A DNA stretch of 64,000 nt from Mytilisepta virgata (GCA_028015205.1 CM051520.1:12186501-12250500), one strand, 5' to 3'; positions 34,311 through 46,294 are shown, counted from the stretch's first letter. Notes: generated from the sequence alone by a model not told the origin. Numbers and translations are program-made.

Positions 34311-35043
34311 TTTATTATACCTCAGTATTTTTTTTTCTATATAAAGATTTAGACAATAATTTTATTATTTTGTCTATTTCTAAACCAGAAACTATTGATC
34401 AGTCAGTAGTTTCCATTATTATTGACAGGTAAATTGTTTTTCGGTATAATGAAACGGCTATTGACTGCATATTCTTGGAATAGTAAGTTTATTTTCATCC
34501 CGATACCAACTATTGCGCTCGGTTACGCCTCCCCTATCCCCCTCATAATCAGTCAATAAGTTATTGTCATCGTCTATAGACGTCTTCTGAATTTCGTCAT
34601 AAACGAGTCTTAGTTTTAGAAATATCAGATGAAAAGTTTATATATTTTTGCATATCAATACATTTTAATGTTAAAGATTTCTGAAATTTTAGCAAAGAAG
34701 TAATGTCAATTCTAATCACAGAGTTTGTAGAAAAAATAACTTTTGAAATTTTTGAAGTTTTGTGTCAAATATTATTTTGATCCCCTACTTTCCTTTTCTT
34801 TGATGGTTTACTTTGTTTACCAACGGAGTAATTTTCTGAGAATTACTTTTTATTATTTAAAAAAAAAATCTTTTTATTGCCAAAGTTTACGAAAAAATGT
34901 TTACATTATATATATTGATATATATCAAGTAAGTGTGGTAGTGATTTTCTTTGCCATTGAGAAATTGGGAAAACCAAATTTTATGCCAAATACAAATGAT
35001 AAATATGATCCACAGAAGGCATTAGAATAATAGGTTCTTACAC

Positions 35044-35190
35044 GATTTCAAAGTGAAGACTGGTTAATCTTCAACTACTTTTATAATTCACGTCTTTCCC
35101 CAGTGGAGCGCAGGGGAACGAGGGAAAAGACGCTGAATTTTAAAAACGATTTGAAGATTTTACATTTCTTCACTTTTGAACGAGTATAAG
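35044..35190. mobile_element. Foldback MITE, ~65-bp arms
   Basis: CACGATTTCAAAGTGAAGAC, TTCAACTACTTTTATAATTC and ACGTCTTTCCCC pair with GGGAAAAGACGCTGAATTTT, ATTTGAAGATTTTACATTTC and TTCACTTTTGAACGAG. The centre is GTGGAGCGCAGGGGAACG. Confidence 0.7.
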
Positions 35191-35624
35191 TACTTATCTA
35201 TTTCCAGTACCTAGGTAAATTCAATGAGCCCAGTCGACGATGTTAACGTAACGCCTGATTGCCGAATGGTCAAAAGTATGTGCATTTATGAACGACGCGA
35301 TTTGATTGGTCTAAAAACAGCGGAAGATGAGGTCTCGTGCAGTGGGAGATGAGGTCGCGTGAACCGATCTTCGACGAGTCATCTGACACTGAAAATGGCC
35401 ATTTTCGGAAGAAAATGTTTTTTTCCTCAATTTCTCAAACAGTGTTTGTATTCTCGTATTTTCAATATCAATATTAATTAAGATATACATTTTTGGTCAT
35501 AATTTTTAAATTTTGATCAAACACGATCTTTTTTTACTTCACTTTGCTCTATGTTGTAACTTTTTGTTAAAGTCTTGATATAGTTGCAGAATAATAAATG
35601 GCAAGTATACATCAAATATATATA

Positions 35625-35990
35625 GATTCTCCTTCAGGTACGAGTGAGTTATGGAATTTCTCAACCCGAGATAGTTAATTTTTTTTTATTTTCAACATGC
35701 GAGCTTTTAGCGAGCGTGTTAAAATCTAAAATTTAACTATCGAGGGTGGAGAAATTCTATAACTCACGAGTAAATTGAAGGAGAATCCGTTTCTCCTTTG
35801 ATTTTCAACAAAAGCCTCAAGAAAATTCCGTTGCAACGCATTTTGTTTACATGAACGCCATTTCGGAACTTCTCAAGTTTATCTTTCCAATAAGCGTAAA
35901 AAACGGCGGGAATTCCCATGTAGAAATTTAATCACTCGGAAGTGGTTAAAAATATTATGTATTTTTATCCCAACGATTAAACACGCCAAG
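35625..35990. mobile_element. Foldback family F1, copy 3
   Basis: AGATTCTCCTTCAGGTACGA and GTGAGTTATGGAATTTCTCA pair with AATTCTATAACTCACGAGT and GAAGGAGAATC; GCGAGCTTTTAGCGAGCG is at the centre. The 3' part (TTCCGTTGCAACGCATTTTG, CCATTTCGGAACTTCTCAAG) is shared with 56735-57090 and, inverted, with 10165-10500. Confidence 0.75.
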
Positions 35991-35999
35991 AATAGGAGA

Positions 36000-38900
36000 A
36001 AAGAGAATACATAGTAATACTTTAACAATTCCCATTTCCACCTTCCAGTATTTACCGGTATAGATCATTTGAAATCGTCTTTAAAGCATAGTAATAGAAT
36101 TACTTAATCAAGATTACATCACGTTTTCCTACATTCGTGAATATAACCTCTGATTATATGTCTGAATGAAACTAATACTCATAAAGTAATCTGACATGAT
36201 TAATGGAATAACATTGTTTTATAAATACTGAAAAAGATACCATTTTTCCTATTTTGAAAAATAAGTCCTATAAATTCTGGTTGTGAATATGTCGATGGAA
36301 CAGGTACAATTAGAATTAAAACTCAATCTTTCTGATGCAACCAGTATCCGCTGTCCCCTTTGGTTTATCCAGGGTTATTGGGAAGGGTTGTTTTTGGCCT
36401 ATTTTGGGAAAAATTTAGGTCAATTGGGAACACAAATTAGAGGTGTAAGTTGACATTTTTGGGAATTCTGCATGATTTTAAAATAATTTCCATTGGGAAT
36501 GGGTCCTTTTACCGGACCCAGCTGGATGGTAGAAAAATCCATGCCTTTTCACCTCGAGATTCATATTGCTTAAGGTAATATTCATACAAACATTCGTGAT
36601 AAACATGGCGATTCAACTGTGAGAAAAAAAGGATATGGAGAGAAGCTACAAGGAAAGCACAAAATCAGAAATATATTTTTAAACTAAACAAACATTCAGA
36701 ACTCACAACATGGTATTTAATGATCGAAAACTACACCATGACACAAGCCCTGAATGGCCCCAAAGTAATTTCTAAGTAGTTATGACCAATATGATGTCAG
36801 AATATCAATAAATAAGTAAACTAAAAAGGTATTAAAGACAAAGACATTCGTGTCCATACTTTACTGACTTGAGGTAAGCAAGTAAAATGTGCCTTTTAAA
36901 CCAGTTTTGGGGAGCTAGAAACCCTCCTCATTTTTTAAATATGGTCAGAGAAAAATAAAAATATCAGAACACACTATAAAAGTCGATCCAACATTATTAC
37001 AACTCTCATGGTGACACAAAACATAGAAACAAAACAATTAAAAGCCATGTAAGTGCTCGCAGTTAACTGAAAGCAAGCATAACTTCAAGACTAATATCTT
37101 CTTGGTCAAATTTTCTTTTTGGCGGGATGTTCCTCTTGCTCCGTCAAATGGAGTTAATGTTTCACAACTCGTACTCTAGGCCTGTGTATGGTGCAACCCA
37201 GACTCCCATAATTATATTGATGTCGCGTAAGACTAATTTTTAGTGGAACATCGGTGAAATCGCGTATTTTTTTAACCATTTTTTACTAAACATGTGAAAT
37301 GTTGCTATGGTAACTTTATTTCTATGATCAATTTTCAATTATTTTTTGGTGTTTGAAGCGCTGTCTGTATTTTGGCATTTCTGAATATATATAAATTTGT
37401 ACATATATATGCATATTATTACTCTGAAACTGCCCTATGATAAAAAAAAATCAGAAAAAATTCACATCTGAATTAGGAGTCTAATCTATAATATGAAATT
37501 TGAGATTTTAAATGAAAAGACTATTTTCATTATTAACGCTATTTCACACCCATACTTTTATGGGAATATTGTCACCAAAAACTTAAAACATTCAGAGAAC
37601 TTGTAACCCAAGGAATTCTAATCGTTAAAATAATTGTCCACAAAGCTCAGCAAATATACTATCAAGTAGAAATTCCAGCAGATAAAAAAACGCGTTAATT
37701 GTTACCATTTGAATCTACATTTATGTAAAAATGTCGTTGGCGAGCCGGAAATATGTGAACATACTTTCTGAATTTGATAATATTAAACACAAATATTTTC
37801 CAATGTCTTTATCTCACCAATCACCAATATGTTGTCTTAATTCAATGGTCGTTTAGTCATATTAATTCTTAATTATCTTGGGGTTTTTTATGAATCAAAA
37901 ACAATTTCAAACAAAACAAAATAACAAGATCTAATCAAGACATGTAGCCTTGTAGTCAAGTTCAGAACAGGTAAATTGCATAGTATTTCAGATATGTACT
38001 GTTTTTGACCAGTCTTGACTGCAACAAAATGGATCTTGATTTGGTCTTGTTATCTTGAGAGAAATTCAGAGATTGTAAAAATGAAGACTTACTCAACTAA
38101 ACAAGACAAAAATGGTAGTTATTAGTGTCTTTCTCTGTGTGTATTTCTGTTTTGTTCTTGTCATCTGTTAACGACGTCGCCAAAAATTTTACTTTACGCA
38201 AGAGATTTGAATGAATGCATCAAAGCCAAAAAATTAACCGATGCCGTTTTCCATATTACCAACTGATTTTCATTGGTAAAAGACGTTGACGTCAGAATTT
38301 AAGGGAATACGATACAAAAAGGTTCCTCCACTGAATTTTTGCTGAAAATTTACCAGATGGTTAATTTTTATGTATACGTTTCAAATATGTATTAAAAAAA
38401 CATACCTTCATGACTTAGTTTTTAAGATAATCAACACTGATTTTGGTATATTTGAGCCAAAAACCCAAAAATTTTCATTTTTCCAGAGTGCCACAAAAAA
38501 GTCTCTAACTTTTTAACGAAAAAAGATAACTTCACCAGGTCTTTTGTAAAATATTTCCAACTACATAGACGTTGTCTTCTAGTAAATACCTGATGAAAAA
38601 GATTGATAAACTAATTAGGAAATTATGCAAACTTAAGTCAAATAAGGAATATTGATAATAATTTGGTAACATTAGATGCATGTAGAAAAAAATCCTCCAC
38701 TGAATTTTTCTTTAAATTTTAGTATATTTAACTTTAAGTAATGAGCTTCTGTTTGCAAAAGAAAAAAGGTGGGGTCCATGTGCTTATTGCTGAGCTATTT
38801 AAGAAAAACCCCAAATTTAAGAATGGTATAAAGGTTTTTCTTGAATTTTGAGGATGCTATGACGTCATAATGTGTATCTCTTGTCGACGTCATTATCTCC

Positions 38901-39090
38901 CCCTGGTACCATATCGTAATCCCTTACCGTTTCGCGCTGATAATGTTATGTCTAGATTTGTTTTCCATGTCGTAACACATCTAATTTGAAACTACTACTG
39001 AAACGGGACAGTTTCGATGAGTTCCGAATACGTACAATGTAGAAGGAGATACTTTTCCTTTCCAAACCTGGTTTTACAGAAATCCAATAG
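36000..39090. other. Long non-coding stretch with old repeat debris
   Basis: No credible gene. 37170-37485 (GACTCCCATAATTA left, TAGGAGTCTAATCTATAA right, TATTATTACTCTGAA near the end) looks like a diverged relative of the TIR element at 20049-21186. 36340-36540 is a G/T-rich block (GGGAATGGGTCC, TTTACCGGACCC) with no ORF. Confidence 0.4.
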
Positions 39091-39099
39091 AACGGTAAA

Positions 39100-39235
39100 C
39101 GATAAGGACAAAAAAAACCCGGGATTACAAATCAACAAATACAAATCGCAAAAAAATACAAATCACATCACAGTGTGAATACTAAAAAACACATTTCTAT
39201 GAACCCAGCTGTTCCAGAAGGGTAATGAATTCCTG
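39100..39235 (-). mobile_element. SINE-like element, partial copy 2
   Basis: Minus strand reads the family core in degenerate form (AATTCATTACCCTTCTGGAA). It leads directly into the tandem array at 39231. Confidence 0.5.
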
Positions 39236-39575
39236 CTTTGTATACACCTTTCCCTTTGCTCTAGCAGAGTCAATCTTAATACTACTAGCTGTGTGTCCTT
39301 GATTTCTTGATGAATCAATTCCTGCTTTGTATACACCTTTCCCTTTGCTCTAGCAGAGTCAATCTTAATACTACTGTGTCTCCGTGATTTCTTGATGAAT
39401 CAATTCCTGTTTTGTAAAACACCTTTCCCTTTACTCTGGCAGAGTCTGTCTTAATACTACTGCATGTCCTTGATGTCTTGGTGAATCAATTCCTGATTTC
39501 TATACACCTTTTCTTTTGCTCTAGCAGAGTCAAGCTTAACATATTTCAGAATTTGCACATATTCAGTAACTTTAC
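39231..39575 (+). repeat. ~87-bp tandem array, four units
   Basis: TCCTGCTTTGTATACACCTT or a variant starts units at 39231, 39320, 39405 and 39491 (spacings 89, 85, 86). Each unit also has CTCTAGCAGAGTCAATCTTA. The unit overlaps the end of the adjacent SINE-like copy, so the array appears to have been amplified from it. Confidence 0.8.
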
Positions 39576-39620
39576 CAATTTGTTTGTGGTGACATCATTC
39601 CGGTACGCAAAAATCAACGA

Positions 39621-39623
<3 letters not shown>

Positions 39624-39686
<63 letters not shown>

Positions 39687-39703
39687 CACACACACACACA
39701 CAC
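39624..39703 (+). repeat. (CA)n microsatellite
   Basis: About 80 bp of CA with two AACA interruptions at regular spacing. The ORFs here translate the microsatellite. Confidence 0.95.
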
Positions 39704-39719
39704 GAAAAATAAATAGATA

Positions 39720-41290
39720 AAATAAAATAAAAATGGGAAATGGGAAATCAACTCTTGTAAAATATTTGAGGCATTTCAGCAGTAGAAAGGACAATACTTG
39801 TAATTGATTACAGCTATTTGACACGAACGGTAGTGTAATACTTTTTGATTTCATTTGACATATTCTCTAATTGTCCTAAGTCGGTCACAACAGCCTTCTA
39901 TAGTTAATATATCCCGGGGTTCTAATGTTCAATTCGTCATTGGACTAATCACTTGATTGGTTTTGAGCAGATGATAACCTCTTATTGGATGACTAGGAAA
40001 TGCAGACATGACTTACCAATAAACAACCAAATGATCAAGTTAATGATGAATTTTTATATGACACGAAAATTTATTTTGACTGAATGGACTCCATATCGCA
40101 ATATACATTTGTCACGCCGTTTGAGGTCTCATATTTGGTGATTTTGATGAATAATTTATGTGTCATTTAAATGTATGCCGTAAATCATGGACAACTAGTC
40201 CACACTCGCAAAAATTAAATACCTATAAAGCTTAGATGATAATGCATGAATATCAATTCGATGAAAGGAAAAGTACACTTACTTGTCTATAATTAAAATA
40301 TGTTTAAAAGTTGTTAAATTCATTGAAATGACAGTGATCTCTTTATATTAATACTGTGTTACAAATGTTTCAATCTCAGAAGACTGATTTACGAGCAGAT
40401 TACAAGTGGTACATAGCTACTGGGGTAAGGTATATATTACGGTGTTAATAATGCAGACATTATGTGATTCTGTCAAAAGAAAAACATCATTTAATTTGAA
40501 GAGATTAGAAAAAAAGGCAAGCTCCAATATTTGGTGTAGACAGACAAAAAAAAAAAACGTCTGGTATGAAAATCAAGATTGAATATCACCTTAAATATAT
40601 TTAATGCTATATACATAATTTAAAAAGAATAAGTACGCAAAACAAAATACAGACTTAAGGAGTCTGCACAAGAGAAGAAAATAAGGATCCTTGCCCCTAA
40701 AAAATCAAGTATTTGCTCCCTTATCAAATCATTTGATAAAAACTGAACAACTTGAATAATTCTCACCATTATATGAGTTTCTGTGTTTATTTCTTATAAG
40801 TAAAATTATATCACAGATTAAGCAACACATACACAAATCATATTTTCTGGAATGTATTACAACGTTCATTATCTAAACCTTTTTAAAAACAGATTCTTTA
40901 CAGAACTCCGTTATAACTTCATGTAAAAATTCAAACTATTTACCAATTCTGCATTTGCCAACAGTCAAAAGATACCTAGTGAATACCTTGGAAAATATCA
41001 TTCTATTGGTTTAATGTGTCAAAGCATTATTTCTTGGAAGGTATAATGAATCACTAAATATAGTCCTTTTGAGAAAGTCTTTTCCGTTTTCACGAAGCTG
41101 ACTTTAAAACTGTAATTTTAAGAGTTACTTACCTTTACTGGTTCATGGCAATGAAGTGTAATAATGAAAAAGTAAACAGCTAATTCTTTAGTACTTGAAT
41201 ATGCAGTTTTTAAACTTATATGCAAGTCGGATAACAAGTTTGTCAGCAACAACAACAAAAAAAAAGACTATGACATTAAAAAAACAGTAT
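39720..41290. other. Unassigned AT-rich stretch
   Basis: No recognisable gene; a 62-codon ORF at 39953-40141 has no motif. Confidence 0.45.
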
Positions 41291-41296
41291 TATAGT

Positions 41297-41428
41297 CACA
41301 AGGGTTATTTTGAAGGAATTTATCAATGTGTAAACTCGGGCGATTCACTCACAAAGGACTTTATGCAAAGTTTATGAGTGATAAGCCCGAGTTTACACAT
41401 TGATAAATTCCGTAAAAATAACCTTTAT
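41297..41428. mobile_element. Foldback MITE, ~42-bp arms
   Basis: AAGGGTTATTTTGAAGGAAT, TTATCAATGTGTAAACTCGG and GC pair with GCCCGAGTTTACACATTGAT, AAATTCCGTAAAAATAACCT. The loop is about 45 bp. A partial echo (GGAATTTATCAAGTTATAAA) is at 41539. Confidence 0.8.
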
Positions 41429-41429
41429 T

Positions 41430-42060
41430 ACTTATAATTCCAAAATAATGCAGAAATATGACGTTTTCCATTTGAAATTAACATTTTCCTCATGCACTAT
41501 ATTGCATGCGTACGTATTCATACGCACGACATCATGAAAGGAATTTATCAAGTTATAAACTTTTTTACCGGAAGTTGCTGTTAGCCAATGAAATGACTGC
41601 ATTTGATGTTTAAAAAAAAACAATGGAATTATTCACAAATATAAAACTGAGGTTACATTATCCTTAATTCATAGTATTCCTACCCAAAAAAGGAAAAAAA
41701 ACATTTTTTCTTCTAGAATCAAATTAATCATTTACATATTACAAAGACACATTTAATACATTAAATTGCTTGTTACGAAAATCAAGTTTTAATTTATAAA
41801 TACAATGTCTATACTCAAAATTACAGAACTTACCGACACAAACAAACCTTTAAATATGGAAATGGCTAAAATAAAATTTGAAATCCAAAGCAATATGAGC
41901 ATAAAAAAAGAGTTACAATAAATCATGTAACAAAGCATCTTAGGCAACAAACAGTAAACCCTTCGACGACTTATCAATCATCTTAACAATAACAGTCCAA
42001 CCATCTACACCAGTTCCGTGGCCTTCACAGCAGTATTTCAGTGCAATAGTTTCAATGCCG
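41430..42060. other. Downstream (3') flank of the ligand exon
   Basis: AT-rich. The overlapping minus-strand ORFs at 41789-42152 are in other frames and lack motifs. No clear AATAAA signal was identified. Confidence 0.4.
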
Positions 42061-42063
42061 CAT

Positions 42064-42480
42064 TTAGTGACCACATAGACAACCAACTGATACAACTCGG
42101 TCAGAAAACTGCCACTGTGTTCGGAGAACTTCAGGTAATAATGGATCTTCATAAGGCGAATCGTTCTTGATTAAAACTCGCACAGTATATTGGATTGGAG
42201 TACATCTACTGTGACCGAACCAGCAACGTGATGATACACACTTTGTTTCTCGTAAATGTCTAGGATACACATTTTCTCCTAAATCAGTCCATTCGATCCG
42301 TGATTCGCATGTACAAGGTCTTTCCTCTAATAAAGTGTCTGATCGTTTAGATGTTTTTCTTTCTGCGTTTTGATTGTCCAGTATTCCCAACCATGTGAAC
42401 ATATTTCCACCGATACAGTTAGTTATTGACATTATAAGTAGTATCCCTTTTATGAGCTGAAAAATAGGGATACAATACAC
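42064..42480 (-). CDS. Trunk/PTTH-like secreted cystine-knot ligand, terminal exon
   Basis: The 138-codon frame ends at a natural stop. Residues 4-25 are hydrophobic and fit a signal peptide. A KTSKR site (42-46) could be a furin cleavage point. The mature region has seven cysteines at 56, 58, 81, 86, 93, 134 and 136, with DLGENVYPRHLRETKC (66-81), a CxPxxYxVxVL block (93-103), LPEVLRTQWQF (115-125) and the terminal VGCLCG. This order (CxC, DLG..YPR, C, C, C, LP.xLR..W, CxC) is that of the Trunk/PTTH ligands of the Torso receptor, related to noggin. Reading the minus strand, TATTTTTCAG/CTC at 42459-42454 is a good splice acceptor, so translation may start in an upstream exon rather than at the Met at 42480. 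Nothing is broken in the frame. Family call confident; orthology not tested. Confidence 0.8.
   Translation of the reverse strand: MYCIPIFQLIKGILLIMSITNCIGGNMFTWLGILDNQNAERKTSKRSDTLLEERPCTCESRIEWTDLGENVYPRHLRETKCVSSRCWFGHSRCTPIQYTVRVLIKNDSPYEDPLLPEVLRTQWQFSDRVVSVGCLCGH
42457..42468 (-). other. Probable splice acceptor of the ligand exon
   Basis: The minus strand reads CCCTATTTTTCAG then CTCATAAAAGG. If used, the exon would supply residues from LIKGILLIMSITNC onward and the true start would lie in an exon at higher coordinates. Confidence 0.5.
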
Positions 42481-42489
42481 GTAAAAAGT

Positions 42490-44110
42490 CGGGAAATAAT
42501 GGTTGTCTTTTGTCTACTTGTTTTTATGTCTTTAATTTGGGATTTGTGTTTACTTTTGTTGAATTTTTGACACCATTGCAGGCGGCTTCAAAAGGACGAA
42601 AACAAAGTTTGCTGTCAAAATGACAGCGCATTTCTTATTTAAAGGTATAAACTGATGTTCTTTTATGATTTAGGAGACTGCCGTTTTTGACCATGCAAAA
42701 TGAATTTAAACGACACAAATTCGTTATCTAGATCAGACCAAAAAATTTCGTAGTACAAGCAAATAGGAGACATTACTTAAACGTTTTTAAGTGAAAAGAG
42801 GTTCAAATTAGTGAACATATAATAGAAAATATATTTATTTGTCATAAAAAACTAGATACAATCGTTAAATTTATATATATACGTCTCATGGCCGAGGTCA
42901 GTTCTAAAATAGGCTTTTTGACGTCACAGGAATCTTATGTCAATCATACTGATCTCTATTTTATATTTGATACTAAAATTAGAAAAAAAAATCTATAATA
43001 AATTGTGATCGTTTCGACCTTCAATTCCAAGAATCTTATAGTTTTATTATTATAAACAATATTCCTGGAATAGGATGAATACAGTTTCTTTTTTGAATAT
43101 TGAAAGTTTTAGGATGGAGTGAGACTAAGTGGGTTACAGGTTCAGCTTAAATTAATCAGCCGTCATTACATGAGTATGAAGATTAGACGGACAGTATTGA
43201 AAACTAGTGATTTACACTGTTATAAATTAGTATAGAAGCGACCACTTAGTTTTTATTGGAGGGAGGAAGGCCTGGAAGAAAAAAAAGGAAATCAAGGCTA
43301 AAAAATATGGCAAAATGCAGAATTTAATATCACCAGACTCAAGCATGCCGCGAAAAAATCACCCTAACTCGCATAATCTTTGTATTAGTAAGGTAGGGGG
43401 GATGTATGAAGTATTAACAAAAAAGACAACAGCACAGATTCAATTCAAATCCTGATTTTATGATACAAAATTTGAGACCTGTGCGGATTGACAATTATAC
43501 CCTCTGATCGAGTACAAATTTACATAGTATTGGCATCATAAAATGAATTAAATCTCTACTCTCTTCATATTTCGACGAAAGATATGACTTACCAACTGTT
43601 ATCAAATAGCTACCTTATTTTAACTGTTTAATCTTTCGGTAATAGTTTCAGCTTCAGGTGTTTCTATGTAATTTCAAGTTCTTTTTCTAAGTCTTAAATT
43701 GAAGGAGGCATTTATCCCTTTCAAAAATCATAATTATAAAACGTCGATTTCTACTTATACTTTATGCTTGTAAGGATTCTCACGATATCCTTGGGGTGTT
43801 CAATTATTTAGCAGAAGTAGCTACTGAATTGTTGCCGTATTGAAGCACCTGATTTGCAAGTTGAAGATTTATGCCTCTTCAGCTAATGCATAAAACCTGG
43901 ACCAAACTGGACCAAACTGCGTAAGGACAAGCTATTTGCATGTAGGGAATACACCAGTTTTGAATTTTGACAAACGTCAGAATGTTTTATTATTTCCTTG
44001 TCAACATAAATATTTTAGCTGTTGCATGAGAGGGATTTTACCTGTACAGTGGTATACCATTATGGTTATTATTAAGTCCTCAAAACAAACTTTGGGAGAC
44101 TTATTGTTTT
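42490..44110. other. Putative intron or upstream region of the ligand gene
   Basis: AT-rich; no second coding exon with cysteines or a convincing signal peptide was recognised on the minus strand. Confidence 0.35.
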
Positions 44111-44162
44111 GCTCAGTTTCTTATTATTATTTTTATTATTATTATTATTCTGTTCCTTTCTT
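44110..44162 (+). repeat. (TTA)n microsatellite
   Basis: TTATTATTATTTTTATTATT and similar; a second patch lies at 44490-44600. Confidence 0.85.
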
Positions 44163-44445
44163 CTTCTGATGAGCCATGAACTTGTCCGAATCGGATCTAA
44201 CTTAACGAAACTTGGTACAATATAGGTGGCCATGCATTGTTGTGCCTAAAGGTTTCGGAATTTTCAAAATGGGCGCCCAAATGGCCGTAAAAAATGCGGA
44301 AAATTCATCATGCTTTGATTTGGACGAAATTTGGTTCCCAAGTAGATTATGATATTGCAAAGTGATTTCCGTTATCGAAAATTTTTCATCGGCCGCCATT
44401 TTCAAAATAAAGGTGTTTTCCGTAATCGAAAAGTTTCAAAATTGC
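44163..44445 (+). repeat. Probable dispersed repeat (ATGAGCC...GGCCGCCATTTT)
   Basis: TTCTGATGAGCCATGAACTT, CTTAACGAAACTTGGTACAA and CATCGGCCGCCATTTTCAAA resemble unit sequences of the bivalve satellite-core elements (the GGCCGCCATTTT word recalls the CGGCCATCTTGG anchor). No tandem copy here. The minus ORF 44202-44405 reads it and is not considered a gene. Confidence 0.4.
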
Positions 44446-44599
44446 TGCGGTTTTGAGGTCTTTTGTGTTGATTTACTTGTTATAAATTCAAATTATTATT
44501 GATATACTATTATTATTATTATTGTTATTATTATTAATAGTATAATGAAGCTATTATTTTTATTATATATTATTAATATTAATATTATTATGAAGTTTT

Positions 44600-45445
44600 C
44601 ATTAAAAGTTTAAGAACATTAATTAAGGCTAAAACACAATGAAGAAATATTTGGACAAAATTAACAGCTTACCTTTCTCATATTTGATGATAAATATCCC
44701 TCAACCTTTTCTCGCCGAAAAATTTCCCATTTCTATGGTATTTATAGTATGATTATGTGGAGGATGTTTAGTCAGCGATTTTTTTTTTTAGAAAAAATAA
44801 GATTTGCCCATTAATGTAGATTCTTCTTATAATCGTGTGTCTATAATAAAACGTAATATACAATAAATATCACAGGAACCAATTGAATTTGTCAACAGAA
44901 TATGTTTACAATTTGTCTCTGTAATACAAATCGCTTACGGGTATGTTTCCAGGATTTGTACTTTTCAGTGTAAAATTATTGCATTTTTTTTAAAATCTTA
45001 TTTCACTAATCCTAATTAGTCGGCAATATGATTTACAGGGAGAAACTATAATAGCTTCTTTAAATATATGGTTAGTCTGGAGTTTTTTTTCAATGGATTT
45101 CAGAAATGTTTATGGATATCATTGACACAATGCAAAAATTCTTAAAACGTTCTACTAAAATGTCGGATTTCTACATATATATACTTACATACATTACTTT
45201 TGCGGAAACTAAATAGTTAATTTATCTTCCTCGTGAAAAGCTCTTTTCTTAGATGGTTTTAAATTTACTCCGTTGATCATTTTGGCTTTGAAAACTGCTC
45301 TCTATATTTTGCTATTATTTCGTTTGAACATTTTTGGCCTTGAACAGAACCGATGAGTCAACGGAATATGCATATTTTGGGGTATTAAAATAAGTATCGT
45401 AGAATATATAATACGAAACTTTCATACTTGAATAATATTAAGGAT
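44600..45445. other. Unassigned AT-rich stretch
   Basis: No coding; 45345-45420 matches debris seen near 32400. Confidence 0.4.
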
Positions 45446-45447
45446 TT

Positions 45448-45505
45448 CAAAACTAGAGTCTCGAACAGGCCTGTATTGCTAGCCTGGATTTTATGTGTAT
45501 CACAC
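45448..45505 (+). mobile_element. 5' end remnant of the GCTCACCTG-type element
   Basis: AACTAGAGTCTCGAACAGGC and CTGTATTGCTAGCCTGGATT align with the left ends at 7388 and 50829 (AGGCTCTCAAGAGCCTG, then TCGCTCACCTGGATT). No 166-bp core or 3' end follows, so it is truncated. Confidence 0.55.
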
Positions 45506-45889
45506 ACATTGGATGCACCAAAATTGAAATGAATGAAAATATTTGAAATTCCACATATAAGATGCTTTCAATTGCCATAGTGCATTTATTAATATAGAAA
45601 ATTCCCCGTTTTAGAATCATATTTTAAGTTCTAAACAACTGTAAAAAGTTACTACATTCTTGGGACTCAACAAAGGTAATAAACCAACAAAAAAGCCTTA
45701 TTATTCTAGCATAGACGGAATTTTTTTATATGTCCATCTGACGTTAATAGCGATCATTTGAGTAAGCGAATTCATAAATAATACAAATTCAACACTGTTT
45801 TCAAATTTTGCTTGCAGACTCGCTTGTAACATTTCCTGTATTTTGAAACTACTCCAAATTATGCTTGGGGTAGTATATGGGCACAGTTC

Positions 45890-46290
45890 AGTTCGTATTT
45901 GTGGTGGTGGTGCTGTGGTGGTGCCGCATATGACGTCACCGGAACCGGATATGACGTCATCGGACGTGACGTCACCTGAACAGAAGTCACATGACCGAAA
46001 CAGGAAGTACCCGGAAGTGGTTTGCGCGCATGCGCAACCGGAAGTGATTGATTTTCCCGCCATTTGAAAAGGAAGTGACGCAAGTCACGTGCCAGAATCC
46101 AGATGTGTGGTCTGCGCATGCGTGACCGGTCCGGAAGTAGCCGGAAGTGGTTTGCGCGCACGCGCAACCGGAAGTAGTGTGTTTTCCCATGATTTGTTTA
46201 CGGAAGTGACGCCAGCTGTGCATCATAGAGCAATGAAATGGACCGCCGTTGCTAAGGCGGTTGCTAAGGACACCCCTCCATTGATCTAAT
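45890..46290. promoter_or_regulatory. GC-rich promoter-like cluster (CRE, ETS, NRF1-like, E2F/YY1, E-box, RFX-like)
   Basis: Three perfect TGACGTCA sites at 45931, 45952 and 45967. CCGGAAGT-type ETS sites near 46010, 46038, 46127, 46141 and 46167. NRF1-like GCGCATGCGC at 46026 and TGCGCATGCG at 46113. TTTCCCGCCATTTG (46053-46066), a combined E2F/YY1 site. CACGTG at 46086. Two GTTGCTAAGG RFX-like half sites at 46248 and 46260. A block of about 130 bp is tandemly duplicated (TTTGCGCGCA at 46021 and 46151). Such clusters mark TATA-less CpG-island promoters in animals. It could drive the minus-strand ligand gene or an unseen plus-strand gene. Overlapping ORFs on both strands are GC-rich artefacts. 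Confidence 0.6.
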
Positions 46291-46294
46291 AGTG

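Noticed and set aside
34743..35030. 95-codon hydrophobic/aromatic ORF
   Set aside because: AT-rich composition gives F/Y/I/K-rich translation; no domain or homologous pattern seen.
39478..39854. ORFs of 80-102 codons with TH/VC repeats
   Set aside because: CA microsatellite translation.
41789..42152. Minus ORFs of 62 and 70 codons below and overlapping the ligand exon
   Set aside because: They are in other frames than the ligand; one overlaps its coding end and neither has a motif.
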